Source: an uncultured Lachnospiraceae bacterium (GTDB taxonomy: Bacteria > Bacillota > Clostridia > Lachnospirales > Lachnospiraceae). From it: DNA of 64,000 bases. The DNA is taken from assembly GCA_902793335.1 (NCBI GenBank), contig CADBCZ010000003.1, positions 1 through 64,000 on the forward strand, given 5' to 3'. The number at the start of each line of letters is the position of its first letter. Position 1 is the first letter of the stretch. A model generated the notes under the pieces. That model searched no databases. It was given only the letters and a program-made list of their open reading frames with translations, and had not been told where the DNA came from. A program made the translations under genes and the position numbers. Below, piece after piece: positions 16,634 to 26,590 of the stretch.

Positions 16634-16839
16634 GTCCGTAGCACTCCACCTTAAGAATAAAATTTATGATATATCTCCGGTGACAGCCATATAGCTATTA
16701 ACTATACGTCCAGATAAGACATCTATAAGGAGATATCTCTCTTCGGCATGTATCCCTTTCGCAAACCCTCGCTCAGCCTTATCTGTCCGATCCGTTACTG
16801 ATGATACACGCGCCTCTACTTTCCGACAAATACGTCTTC
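16634..16839 (-). ncRNA. lysine riboswitch (L-box) aptamer
   Basis: The minus-strand RNA shows the conserved blocks of the L-box in order: GUAGAGGCGCG (about 16820-16810), CAGUA, AAGGCUGAGCGAGGG, AUGCCGAAGAGAG, UCUGGACGUAUAG, and UAUGGCUGUCACC, then a closing GGUGGAGUGCUAC. GUAG at the 5' side pairs with CUAC at the 3' side (P1) and UCACC pairs with GGUGGA (P5). It starts right at the predicted transcription start and lies upstream of dapA, its classic position. Lysine binding is expected to promote the downstream terminator. Identified by eye; exact ends are approximate. Confidence 0.9.
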
Positions 16840-16845
16840 TTAACG

Positions 16846-16874
16846 ATAATATCACCATGCCCGATTTATGTCAA
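16846..16874 (-). promoter_or_regulatory. promoter of the lysine-riboswitch dapA operon
   Basis: TTGACA (16874-16869), a 17-base spacer and TATTAT (16851-16846). The -35 hexamer overlaps the stop codon of the response-regulator gene, so the dap promoter is embedded in the end of the signalling operon. Confidence 0.85.
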
Positions 16875-17647
16875 CACATTTCAGATTTTGACTTCCTTTT
16901 CTCAAAGAATGAATTAAGATTTTTAAGAAGCTCATCTTTTTCTATGGTTTTTAGAAAATATCCCTCAGGTTTTAATGAAAGGACATCCATAACGCTTTGT
17001 TTATCACTCTTTCCGGTCAGAAACATAACCGGAATAGATTCTGTCTCCGGATCGCTCCTTAACATCTCAAGCACCTGAGGTCCGCTTGTAACGGGCATTT
17101 CATGATCTAACAATATCAAATCAACCCTGTTCTTACCAAGCCACTTTATCGCCTTAAGTCCCGATGTCGCCATTGATACTTTGTAAGTGCCCGAGAGCCA
17201 TCCCCTTACCAGATTGAGATACGAAGGATCGTCATCCACCACTAATATACTCTTCCGAAATTCTCCCGACTCAACCTTTTTAAAAAAATCATCAACTGTT
17301 GCAACCAGTTCCTCATTTTTAACAGGACGGTAAAATTCAGTGTATATCAAATCCTCAGAAACATGTTCCTTTATATATCTGACATCATTTTTCTCACCTA
17401 TCGGGATTATCATTCCTCCTATTTCAAGCATCTGATCAACTATAAAATGCAACACCTCATCACCTGGTCTGTCACCCTCATCCATATACAATATAATTAA
17501 TGAATCCTCCACCATATTGCTGTTAAGGGCATCAATATCCAAATCTACATATCCGCATTCTAATCCTACATCCTGTAGTTTCTTAATAATTACCCTTATT
17601 AAAAATGTCTGTTTTTCACCTGTAACTATAACACGTTGCTTTGACAT
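16871..17647 (-). CDS. response regulator with a degenerate and an intact receiver domain
   Basis: A 258-residue protein without a DNA-binding or enzymatic output domain. Residues about 130-245 form an intact CheY-like receiver: acidic pair in LVVDDDPSY, phosphoacceptor Asp in LILLDHEMP, Thr in FLTGKSD and Lys in GYFLKTI. Residues about 1-120 have a similar secondary-structure rhythm, with LIILYMDEGDRPGDEVL at the place of the phosphorylation loop, and look like a worn receiver. ATG 17647 is preferred to 17665 because the latter overlaps the GAGGAG ribosome site. It is the last gene of the hybrid kinase/HD-GYP block, 19 bases after the kinase gene, and is the likely phosphoryl acceptor of that kinase. 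Confidence 0.85.
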   Translation of the reverse strand: MSKQRVIVTGEKQTFLIRVIIKKLQDVGLECGYVDLDIDALNSNMVEDSLIILYMDEGDRPGDEVLHFIVDQMLEIGGMIIPIGEKNDVRYIKEHVSEDLIYTEFYRPVKNEELVATVDDFFKKVESGEFRKSILVVDDDPSYLNLVRGWLSGTYKVSMATSGLKAIKWLGKNRVDLILLDHEMPVTSGPQVLEMLRSDPETESIPVMFLTGKSDKQSVMDVLSLKPEGYFLKTIEKDELLKNLNSFFEKRKSKSEMC

Positions 17648-17666
17648 ATCCCGCACTCTCCTCATA

Positions 17667-20600
17667 TCAATTTAAAAGCTGTTCCATCGCATCCCAATCA
17701 AAGAGCTTTAGCAACCTTAAAAGTTCTCTGATTCTCTCATCATCACCATCCGGAAGTGCATATTCATTAAGCTGATCCAATATCATTTCCACTGAGTCAT
17801 AATCCATCTGCGGAACCAGCTCTTTAAGAGCTTCATATGCGTCATTTAACTCTTCTTCCGGTATCAGGGACTTATCTGAATTATCATCCTCATCTTTTCT
17901 GAGACCTTTGAGTTTTTCCCTAAATGACCTATAATCCATCATAAGCTTATCTTTGTTTGCAGATATATATTCCATATCTCTTCTGTTTCCGGCATCTTCC
18001 ATAAGCTTACAATCCTTATAAAGTTTCATGGCACCTATTATTCTTGCAGAAGTTTTAAGGGCATGCACTTTAACTGTATAGAGCTTGATGTCACCATTTT
18101 CATATGCATCCTCTATAACCTTGGAATTATCATCTATCGTATCTAAAAACATGTTAAGTGAAGAAATATAAAGAGCAACTCCACCTGAATGCTTAATACC
18201 TTCATTCACAGTCAATCCGTCAATCTCAAAAAGCCATTTCATATCTTCACCAAGTTCTTCCTCTCCCGCTGCTTCATCTGCATCATCTACTTTCATAACT
18301 ATTTCTTCAGGTAAATGACGCAATATAACACGCTCTAGCGTTTCTGTGTCTATAGGCTTGGTAAGATAGCCGTCAAAGCCTTTTGATTTGTAAAATTCTT
18401 CACCGCCGGAAGTCACATTAGCGGTCAACGCATATACAGGAAGATCAGGATGTGTTTTCCTTATCTCGGCTATCGTTTCAAGCCCATCCATTCCCGGCAT
18501 CATGTGATCTAAAAATACCACATTAAAGCTATCTGTCTTAAGCTTCTTTAAACATTTCTCACCGCTTTCTGCTGTGGTGACAAATACCTTTGTCGACTTT
18601 AACAACCCCTTTATTACTGTAAGATTCATCGGATTATCGTCAACTACAAGTATATCTGCATCCGGAGCAACAAATTTCGGCACATAAGGTCCTTTTATTG
18701 AATCATCGGTCTCTTCGCTGAAGATTCCTATTTCTTTTGAATCAACTATCTTTTGTGTAACAATCAAAAAGAATTCACTACCTTCACCATATGTACTTTC
18801 ACACCACAACTGACCATCCATCAGCTCTGCAAATTGCTTAGATATATCAAGTCCAAGCCCTGTACCCTGAATGTTGCTGTTTTTTTCTTCGTCAAGGCGC
18901 TCATATGCGTTAAACATCTTGTCAAGATCCTCTTTCCTGACTCCGATTCCTGTATCTTTTACCGAGAAACAAATCTTGCATGAAACCTCTGACTTCTCCA
19001 AAACTCTGACCTTTAACTTAAACCCACCCTCGTCAGTATATTTTACTGCATTTGTGAGCAAATTGAGAAGTATCTGACGAATCTTTGCTTCATCTCCATA
19101 TAATTTTACCGGAAGTTCCTCATCCACATCTATATCAAAGTACAGCTTCTCAGCTTCACTTCTTACACGTATCATCTTAATTATTGTTCTTAATGTATCT
19201 TCTATGCTGTAAACCTGTTCTACAACATGCATTTTTCCCGAATCAATCTTAGAAATATCCAGAAGATCATTGATAAGCTCAAGCAACGCCTCAGTCGCGC
19301 CTCTGACATCAATGGCATAATTGATTATCGTCATAAAATACTGTTTCGGAACATTATCGGCATTCTCACGAAGAATCATCTCATTCATTCCCATTATCGT
19401 GTTAATCGGAGTTCTTATCTCATGAGAAATGTTTGCAAGAAATCTTGATTTTGCTCTATTAGCCCGTTCAGCCTCTTCCTTTGCTTCCTGAATCTGTATA
19501 TACTGCTTACGAATTACCGTACCCGTCATAACACGCCATACTGCAATTCCAACCATAGCCGCAATCAATATCAGCAGCAGAATCTGAACTGCTATATTTT
19601 CCAGAAAGTGTGGAGCCTTTTTCAGTTCAAAAATTTCATCAGAAATCACCTCTTTGGTATTGGAATCCTCAATCTGTATATGAAGATTGTAGTCCCCATG
19701 CTTAAGTCTGGTGAATTCCAAAGAACCGAGATCCTTCTGTTTAGCAGTTATACCGGCATCATCCGTACCTTCTAAAAATACATGAACCAAAGGATTGGCA
19801 AATGAATAATCAAGAGCCACCGGAGTTATCTGGACACGTCTGCATTTAGAAGGAATATTGTAAATGCCCTTTTTATCCGGCCTTATTTCCTTGTCATCAC
19901 ACAATACTGTTTTTATACCCGTCAATATTTTGGTGTAATCATCATAAAAATGATTTATGTTTACTTTTGACACACCGTTCTGCCCTGATATATATAGATT
20001 TCCATCATCATCCAGATAACTGTAGCTCTGGGTTATAGGCAGACTGGTCAAACCGTTAGCAAGTGTATATAATCTGTATTCCTTAATGGAATCATTTAAC
20101 ATATCATCGTAATTTACAGAATACAACCCCTGTGAAGAAAGAACCCATATCAAGTCCCTGTCGCCCGGAACAATATCAAAATTATTATTATACGGGAATG
20201 ATTCAATATTCTTTATATTCCCATCCTTCATATACTCAATAGAATTAGATGTTATCACCCAGTACAAATCGTGATATTCATCTTTTTTGATCTTCATGAT
20301 AACGTCACTGGTAAGGCCGTTCTCTATTCCTACTTTCTCTATATTATCTCCGTCTATAATATATATACCATCTCCATCAGTACCTGCATATATTTTTCCA
20401 TCATCAGTCTCGCATACAGTTAGAACGACAGTGTTATCCATTCCCTCATTCTTCCCTATCTTTCTGACAACTTTATCGTCTCTTATCACAGCGATTCCTG
20501 CATTGGTTCCTGCTATAATTTCACCATTCTTTGTATCACATGTACATCTTACTTCATTACTCGGCATCCCATCTGATGTAGTAAAAGCAGTTATATCACC

Positions 20601-21905
20601 CTTAGATGAATATTTAACAAGACCCAGATTCTTCGTATATGAACTAATCCACAAATTATTAGAACTGTCATTTGTCATGCATCTTATTCTTGCACCGTTT
20701 AAATAATCTGTAAGTTTATTATTAAATGATGTATGCTCAGTTCCTATAATATATAACCCACTGTCAGTTCCTACGTACAGCTTATTATTATGTACACAGG
20801 TAACATTTACTATCTCCTCAGGAACACCTGCCAGAAACGTGTAATTCTGAAAATTATTGGTTACTATTTTCATTATACCCTGTCTTGAAGATGCAAACCA
20901 CATATTCCCCTGATAATCCGAGGTCATCATCTCGATAGAGTCATTCATTGGTAAATTCTCAAAAACCTTGAAGTTGTTACTGCTATCAAGATATCCTATA
21001 GCGGTTTCAGACGCTATCCAGATACTATCGCAATCATAAGACATCCACTTTACATTTTCCATCGGACTGATATATATCTTTTTCAACTCATCAGCTTTAT
21101 CACCAAATTCGCCATAATATATATAGTTTTTCTCGGTTCCAAAATATACTTTTCCACTTTCATCAGGAGCAGCAACTATGGTTGTTATCTTTTCCATATT
21201 AAGACTGCCACTGGTATAGTATTTTTCCACCTTACCCTTTTTAAGACTGAAAATAATACCGTTTTTGCTCTGACCGTATATATTACCATCTACGTCAGAA
21301 ACTAATTTTAATATTCTTTCGGTGTTGATTCTTTGATCATCTACTACGTGTATATTCATATCTCTGTCTACGTAAGAAACACCCGCAGTTGAACCTATAT
21401 ATATATTACCATCGCTATCTTCCGCAAATGTACGAATAGAGGAAGATGCCAGACCTTCTCCCTTCTCAAAGCGGACACAGTCGTAGCCGTCCATTACTAC
21501 AACTCCATTATCATTAGTTCCCACCCATATACGCTTTCTGCTATCCTCGAACAACACGCGTCCGTTGGTAAGCCCGTTAGTTGAAGGCATTCTTTCAAAC
21601 ACAGTGCCGTCATATCTGATTATTCCGCTATAACTTGCAATCCACACATATCCATCCGTTGAACCCAATATATAATTAGCTTCCGACGTAGGCATGCCAT
21701 TAGTGGCATCATAAAGCTTCGACGTAAAGCCCACTCCACGAAGCCTGCCGGTAGCCGCATAGCCTCCTCCCCTTGTGCTATCACTTTCGGTGGCATTTAC
21801 TTCTGACATTTTCCGGGCGCACATCGAGAAAGCAGTAATTAATCCAATAACTATAGCAATACCAATTATTAAATTATGTCTTTTTTTTCTTACATTGCCA
21901 ATCAT
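17667..21905 (-). CDS. hybrid sensor histidine kinase with two-component propeller repeats
   Basis: A 1412-residue membrane kinase. An N-terminal signal anchor (about 10-30) leads to about 14 Reg_prop repeats forming two outside beta-propellers (about 45-690; typical units are YVWIASYSGIIRYDG and KIYAGTDGDGIYIIDG), a Y_Y_Y domain (about 700-775) and a second membrane helix (about 785-808). Inside follow HisKA (ISHEIRTPINTIMGM, His about 846), HATPase (GTGLGLDISKQF), a receiver (DILVVDDNPMN; Asp in VFLDHMMPGMDG) and an Hpt domain (KVHALKTSARIIG). All phosphotransfer residues are present. This layout resembles HTCS-type polysaccharide sensors but ends in Hpt instead of AraC, so an outside partner such as the next gene must receive the signal. 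Start 21905 follows GGGGG. Confidence 0.93.
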   Translation of the reverse strand: MIGNVRKKRHNLIIGIAIVIGLITAFSMCARKMSEVNATESDSTRGGGYAATGRLRGVGFTSKLYDATNGMPTSEANYILGSTDGYVWIASYSGIIRYDGTVFERMPSTNGLTNGRVLFEDSRKRIWVGTNDNGVVVMDGYDCVRFEKGEGLASSSIRTFAEDSDGNIYIGSTAGVSYVDRDMNIHVVDDQRINTERILKLVSDVDGNIYGQSKNGIIFSLKKGKVEKYYTSGSLNMEKITTIVAAPDESGKVYFGTEKNYIYYGEFGDKADELKKIYISPMENVKWMSYDCDSIWIASETAIGYLDSSNNFKVFENLPMNDSIEMMTSDYQGNMWFASSRQGIMKIVTNNFQNYTFLAGVPEEIVNVTCVHNNKLYVGTDSGLYIIGTEHTSFNNKLTDYLNGARIRCMTNDSSNNLWISSYTKNLGLVKYSSKGDITAFTTSDGMPSNEVRCTCDTKNGEIIAGTNAGIAVIRDDKVVRKIGKNEGMDNTVVLTVCETDDGKIYAGTDGDGIYIIDGDNIEKVGIENGLTSDVIMKIKKDEYHDLYWVITSNSIEYMKDGNIKNIESFPYNNNFDIVPGDRDLIWVLSSQGLYSVNYDDMLNDSIKEYRLYTLANGLTSLPITQSYSYLDDDGNLYISGQNGVSKVNINHFYDDYTKILTGIKTVLCDDKEIRPDKKGIYNIPSKCRRVQITPVALDYSFANPLVHVFLEGTDDAGITAKQKDLGSLEFTRLKHGDYNLHIQIEDSNTKEVISDEIFELKKAPHFLENIAVQILLLILIAAMVGIAVWRVMTGTVIRKQYIQIQEAKEEAERANRAKSRFLANISHEIRTPINTIMGMNEMILRENADNVPKQYFMTIINYAIDVRGATEALLELINDLLDISKIDSGKMHVVEQVYSIEDTLRTIIKMIRVRSEAEKLYFDIDVDEELPVKLYGDEAKIRQILLNLLTNAVKYTDEGGFKLKVRVLEKSEVSCKICFSVKDTGIGVRKEDLDKMFNAYERLDEEKNSNIQGTGLGLDISKQFAELMDGQLWCESTYGEGSEFFLIVTQKIVDSKEIGIFSEETDDSIKGPYVPKFVAPDADILVVDDNPMNLTVIKGLLKSTKVFVTTAESGEKCLKKLKTDSFNVVFLDHMMPGMDGLETIAEIRKTHPDLPVYALTANVTSGGEEFYKSKGFDGYLTKPIDTETLERVILRHLPEEIVMKVDDADEAAGEEELGEDMKWLFEIDGLTVNEGIKHSGGVALYISSLNMFLDTIDDNSKVIEDAYENGDIKLYTVKVHALKTSARIIGAMKLYKDCKLMEDAGNRRDMEYISANKDKLMMDYRSFREKLKGLRKDEDDNSDKSLIPEEELNDAYEALKELVPQMDYDSVEMILDQLNEYALPDGDDERIRELLRLLKLFDWDAMEQLLN

Positions 21906-21929
21906 TAGAATCAAACCCCCAAGCATTTA

Positions 21930-24335
21930 TCATCTGATCCTTATGTTCATAATCACACACAAATTACCAGTGAATGCAACATATACATTATCCTCTCCCT
22001 TAGGAACAGTTGTAGTACATTCTATAGATATTCCCGCATTCTCAGTTTTAAATATAATCCTGTTCTTCTTACGGTAAAAACGGAGTTCATAATCGAGTCC
22101 CTTTTTATAGATTTCTTTCCATGCATCCCATCCCACAAAATCATCACTCTTGTGTACAATCAGCTTGTTCTCTGCGACGCCCTCATTTGTTGCGTCCTCT
22201 CCATCCATACGTATACACGCAAATTCTTTGTAGTTTTTTCCTTTGACAGTCCCATCATCAGAAGTAAATATAACAACAAATGCACAGTGATTAACCAGGT
22301 GTGACACCGGCAGACTATTAGTATGGAAATATACCCTCATGTCATCTTCGACAGGCAACCCGGCTGTAGATACTTCACGATATCCATTAATCTCAATATT
22401 AGGGATGTCTCCATCCTTACGTGTAAAATAATTTACTTCCGGTGCTATTCTTCTAATATAATCATTATTTACCTCTAACGGTATCTCACTGACCGATATA
22501 TTTTTAATAGAACAGTTCTCTCCGGTAATTCCTAAAAAAACAAATCTTGTGGCATCCGGAAGAGCAACCGTTATATCAGCTGACATATAGATATTATTAA
22601 TTTTAATTCCAACATGATCTTTAATGTTTATTGCCTCTATCTCATATGTGATCCATTCATTCTCGTCTATGTAATCTGCAGATACCTTTGAATGTACATC
22701 AGACTTTATATTTCTCGCCGCAGTTGAAATTGTATGACCATCCATCCATATCTCACCAAATTCATAATAACGTGAATTTTTGATACCTCTTTCATTTCTA
22801 TGAACACATCTGTCAAAAGAATCAAACAGTATTATTGAAGGCATGGAGATGGCTCTGTCATATCCGACATCGGGTCTGGCATCAAATTTGATTTTTAAAA
22901 ATTCTTTCGTAATACGTATTCCGTCAGAAACCTGTTCTTTATATTCTCCAAAATGCATTCGCTTAACAACACGGATATCATTTTTATCAAACTCATCCAG
23001 ACCGTCATCATCAGCTTCTCTCATCACATATTCTGTATCCCTGTCGATCATTCCAACCATAATCTCAACAATTCTCGGATCAAACTCTTTTCCGGCTCCT
23101 GATATCAATGTGTCTCTCACCTTGCCCTGAGCAAATGCCGGATGCGAACTTTGAGTACATGTCAGTTCATCATAGGCATCAGCCACAGCCACAATTCTAG
23201 CTATAACAGGAATGTTTTCTCCACTTAATCCTTCAGGATATCCCATGCCGTCATATCTCTCGTGATGGTAAAGTGCCGCTGTTTTTAAAAACGGCATCTC
23301 TTCAACAGCTGCCAGAATATCCCCACCATTGATTGTATGCTTTCGAAAAATTGCTCTTTCCGAACTTGTCAATCTTTCTGTCTGTTGTATTATCGAATCC
23401 GGCACCAGAATTTTTCCGATATCATGTAAAATTGCAGAATAATATACTTCCTGACAGCTTTTCTCATCCATGCCAAGAGTTTGAGCAATTTCCATTGAGT
23501 ATTCAGCAACTCGTACCGAGTGATTTTTTCTATATTTATTCCTTGAATCTACGGCTTTACTAAACGATGTTATTATCTCCTCAAAAGATTTTGTTACTGA
23601 ACGTCCCATATCACGTGCATCATTTAACTGTTCACGCTGCGCTTTTTCCAGCTTTTCATCCAACTCCATTATTGCGAAAATATACATCACAACACCCATT
23701 CCAACAATCATAATGTTGGTAAGAGATATTCCATAGAAGAAAAACTGAAATATCGACGCAACGATTGGCGCCACACCAAACAACAATAAAGGAATACTGA
23801 TACTAAGACTCATTCTTTTGGCATACTGAATAATAACCGTAAGTGGAATAAGTGTACCTAAAATCGGTATAATATAGCAAATTATAAATCCCGGTCCTCT
23901 ATGATAAGTATTATTATCATCGAAGTAGTAATACAGCCCGGTAAACTGACTGATAATCAACACCAAGTGTCCTATACCGACCACAATTTCTACGAACCTA
24001 AGACGTCTGGGGATTTTCTTCAACCCAATCTCATTTCTGCACAAGTCCATCAAATATATATTAAATGAATGGATAACACAAATAGTCATAAAGAACACTA
24101 TGAAATTGGAAATTCTTATCATCCAGAAAGCCACTCTGCCCGGATTTCCACTGTACATGTACGAAAGCCTGTCAAAAAACAATAGCAGGCTCGCAGAAAA
24201 CTCAATATATGCCAGCGCAAATTTCCTACGTTTAGGCAGTGATCTGGTAATCAGCGCAAATAAACCAACCATCAGACATACACTGGATAATCCAAGCATT
24301 ATATTCAGTTGATGAACTTTTAAGAATTCATACAT
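21930..24335 (-). CDS. membrane HD-GYP phosphodiesterase with C-terminal lectin-like region (copy C)
   Basis: An 801-residue protein. Seven or so membrane helices (about 10-225) are followed by a short coiled region and an HD-GYP domain (about 255-430) with AILHDIGKILVPD and YHHERYDGMGYPEGLSG, the metal ligands and GYP signature needed to hydrolyse c-di-GMP to pGpG/GMP. Residues about 445-801 form a beta-rich cytoplasmic extension with two parts: a concanavalin-like stretch (ITYEIEAINIKDHVGIKI, FVFLGITGENCSIKNISV) and a second repeat-like half (PNIEINGYREVSTAG to VYVAFTGNLC). The same extension is found in the gene at 26591-28813. Start 24335 has GAGGGGAT; it overlaps the stop region of the upstream gene. 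Confidence 0.88.
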   Translation of the reverse strand: MYEFLKVHQLNIMLGLSSVCLMVGLFALITRSLPKRRKFALAYIEFSASLLLFFDRLSYMYSGNPGRVAFWMIRISNFIVFFMTICVIHSFNIYLMDLCRNEIGLKKIPRRLRFVEIVVGIGHLVLIISQFTGLYYYFDDNNTYHRGPGFIICYIIPILGTLIPLTVIIQYAKRMSLSISIPLLLFGVAPIVASIFQFFFYGISLTNIMIVGMGVVMYIFAIMELDEKLEKAQREQLNDARDMGRSVTKSFEEIITSFSKAVDSRNKYRKNHSVRVAEYSMEIAQTLGMDEKSCQEVYYSAILHDIGKILVPDSIIQQTERLTSSERAIFRKHTINGGDILAAVEEMPFLKTAALYHHERYDGMGYPEGLSGENIPVIARIVAVADAYDELTCTQSSHPAFAQGKVRDTLISGAGKEFDPRIVEIMVGMIDRDTEYVMREADDDGLDEFDKNDIRVVKRMHFGEYKEQVSDGIRITKEFLKIKFDARPDVGYDRAISMPSIILFDSFDRCVHRNERGIKNSRYYEFGEIWMDGHTISTAARNIKSDVHSKVSADYIDENEWITYEIEAINIKDHVGIKINNIYMSADITVALPDATRFVFLGITGENCSIKNISVSEIPLEVNNDYIRRIAPEVNYFTRKDGDIPNIEINGYREVSTAGLPVEDDMRVYFHTNSLPVSHLVNHCAFVVIFTSDDGTVKGKNYKEFACIRMDGEDATNEGVAENKLIVHKSDDFVGWDAWKEIYKKGLDYELRFYRKKNRIIFKTENAGISIECTTTVPKGEDNVYVAFTGNLCVIMNIRIR

Positions 24336-24358
24336 TATCCTATCCCCTCTGTACACTA

Positions 24359-26551
24359 TCAAGCATCTTTATACTTGTTCATGACCTTCTTAACCTCTGC
24401 TATTGACTCTACAAACACTTCAACACACTTAGGATCAAACTGTTTGCCCGCTCCCTCTTTAATCATATTAATTGCTTCCTCAAATGAGAATGCAGGTTTA
24501 TACACCCTCGGAGATGACAGCGCATCAAACACATCCGCGACTGCCATAATTCGAGCAGATAAAGGAATAACCTCTCCGTGAAGTCCCTCCGGATAGCCCT
24601 TGCCATCCCATCTCTCATGATGATAGGCAGCCATATTTCTTGCTTCCTTAAGATAATTATCCCCCTCCATTGAACTTATAGCGCTTTCCAATATCTTCTT
24701 CCCGGCAATTGTATGCGTCTTCATAATCTCATATTCTTCATCTGTAAGTTTTCCGGGCTTATTAAGAATCGCATCAGGAATGTTTATCTTTCCGACATCA
24801 TGGAGAGGAGCGCTCATTTCAACATCCCTCATATATTTTTCATTAATCTTCTCTGCATAGTATCCATTTCTTTTAAGACCATGCACGATAATCCTCACAT
24901 ACGCAGCAGTTTTGAGTACGTGAGCACCCGTATCCGAATCTCTGCTCTCGACCATATCCGCCATAGTCACAATCAGGGCATTCTGCATTTTTGCAATAGC
25001 ATCTGCCTTATTCCTATTATCCCTGAGCTGATATACCGTATCTCCGGTCAATTTACACAAAGCCCTATACAGCTGCTCCATTTCATCACCCGTTCTGATA
25101 TCCAGCTCCTCAATTTTTCTAAGGCTTTCCTCTCCATCATCATGTCTATATTCAGAAATATCATTTGCATTTAAAGTCATACCCAGTATAGGCATAACGA
25201 TACGATATCTTGTTGTCAATAAGCTAATAGTAACAATTAAAATCAGAAATAACAGAAACAGTAGTAATATCCTTCCTGTAAATTTGTGCAGCATTATATC
25301 TACCTGTTCATATTCTACGTCTGCAATTGCATAACACACACACTTTCCTTCACGGTTATATATCGGGCAAAATGCAGTAATTAGTTTTCCATACTCACCA
25401 TTTGTTAAAACTGCAGAAATCTCTTTGCCTGCAAGCAGTTTTTCTTTATATATTAGTGTTGCATCTTCGTAATCTATAACATCTCCCGGAAAATCACCCG
25501 GAATAAATGATCCGTCATTCATAGTTCCATCCAGATCAAAAACCACGTGACAACCATCTTCTTCTGTCTTATATACATAAAGAAATGTGATATCCGGAGA
25601 AATGCTCTTTATCATCGACAGTCTTTTTTTGGTTTTAACATATCCCGGAGCAGCATATCCTTTTTCCAGATACTCATCTATCATTGAAGCGTCAATTTCA
25701 TTTGCGGCAAAATCCGCCATCTTTGTCGCGTCTTTTAACAAAGTCTCCTCTATATTTTCACGTATACTTATTGCAGAAAATATAAAGGCTATAAGAGTCA
25801 TAAACACTGTTGACAAAATAATAATAATATTAATTCTGGTTCCTATCGAGATACCATCCTTCAATTGACTCTTTGCATTATGGCGCTCCTCATATTTCAT
25901 AGGCTTCTGCCTCCACGGAGTAACCTTAAGCCTCTTTTTGATTCTTGTCGGAGTTACCTTAATTATTATAAGTGCCATAAAAACTGAAATAGTTTTATCC
26001 ACAATGTCTGCGATATATGCAGAAGTCAAATGGCATCCCCATGTGCCAATCTTCAGATTATCCGACAGCCAGTTTGTAATGCCTACTATCATTGGTGAAT
26101 CTGACGGCTCCTTATACAAATACCATGTGATCTCTCCTCCGATAATTCCTCCAACAAATGCAATAACCAATACATACAATATCAGATCCAGTAACATTTT
26201 TTTGTTATAAATGCTTTTATTCTTATGTCTTTTCTTTCTTTTGTATTCAGCATATTCACCAAAGAACTGTGACGATATAACAGCAATCAATACATTCAAT
26301 GACGCATAGAAAATTGACTCGCCATCCCTGGCGAAATTAATTGCATTAGTCACAAAAGCAGTAAGAATACCCGGAATTATTCCTCCAAGCGCTGTTGCCA
26401 CAATAGTTCCCACAGTATCAATGTAAAACGGAAAAGTTGTCGCGCTCACCATTCTCGACAAAGAAATATTAATCAATATTGACAAAGCAATCAATATCAA
26501 AACCGGCGGATAAAATATTTTGTTGTTCTTTCTAATGTTCCAACCACTCAT
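24359..26551 (-). CDS. membrane HD-GYP phosphodiesterase with sensor and HAMP region (copy B)
   Basis: A 730-residue protein. N-terminal helices (about 15-205) with GTIVATALGGIIPGILTAF resemble ECF-transporter-like or MASE-like membrane sensors. A separate helix pair (about 240-420) encloses an outside domain of about 150 residues with Cache-like features. A HAMP-like linker and the HD-GYP domain follow (about 525-715): MSAPLHDVGKINIPDAI and YHHERWDGKGYPEGLHG, all metal ligands intact. Unlike its two neighbours it lacks the C-terminal lectin-like extension. AAGGAG precedes the start. It lies between the other two HD-GYP genes on the same strand, 39 bases from the first. Confidence 0.88.
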   Translation of the reverse strand: MSGWNIRKNNKIFYPPVLILIALSILINISLSRMVSATTFPFYIDTVGTIVATALGGIIPGILTAFVTNAINFARDGESIFYASLNVLIAVISSQFFGEYAEYKRKKRHKNKSIYNKKMLLDLILYVLVIAFVGGIIGGEITWYLYKEPSDSPMIVGITNWLSDNLKIGTWGCHLTSAYIADIVDKTISVFMALIIIKVTPTRIKKRLKVTPWRQKPMKYEERHNAKSQLKDGISIGTRINIIIILSTVFMTLIAFIFSAISIRENIEETLLKDATKMADFAANEIDASMIDEYLEKGYAAPGYVKTKKRLSMIKSISPDITFLYVYKTEEDGCHVVFDLDGTMNDGSFIPGDFPGDVIDYEDATLIYKEKLLAGKEISAVLTNGEYGKLITAFCPIYNREGKCVCYAIADVEYEQVDIMLHKFTGRILLLFLLFLILIVTISLLTTRYRIVMPILGMTLNANDISEYRHDDGEESLRKIEELDIRTGDEMEQLYRALCKLTGDTVYQLRDNRNKADAIAKMQNALIVTMADMVESRDSDTGAHVLKTAAYVRIIVHGLKRNGYYAEKINEKYMRDVEMSAPLHDVGKINIPDAILNKPGKLTDEEYEIMKTHTIAGKKILESAISSMEGDNYLKEARNMAAYHHERWDGKGYPEGLHGEVIPLSARIMAVADVFDALSSPRVYKPAFSFEEAINMIKEGAGKQFDPKCVEVFVESIAEVKKVMNKYKDA

Positions 26552-26590
26552 ATAACCTTCTCCTTAAAGTTATAAAACAACGGGCTATCA

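Noticed and set aside
16664..16858. 64-codon open frame on the minus strand
   Set aside because: It lies wholly within the lysine-riboswitch region; the conserved L-box blocks explain the sequence better.
20287..20706. 139-codon plus-strand frame
   Set aside because: Antisense shadow of the propeller region of the hybrid kinase.
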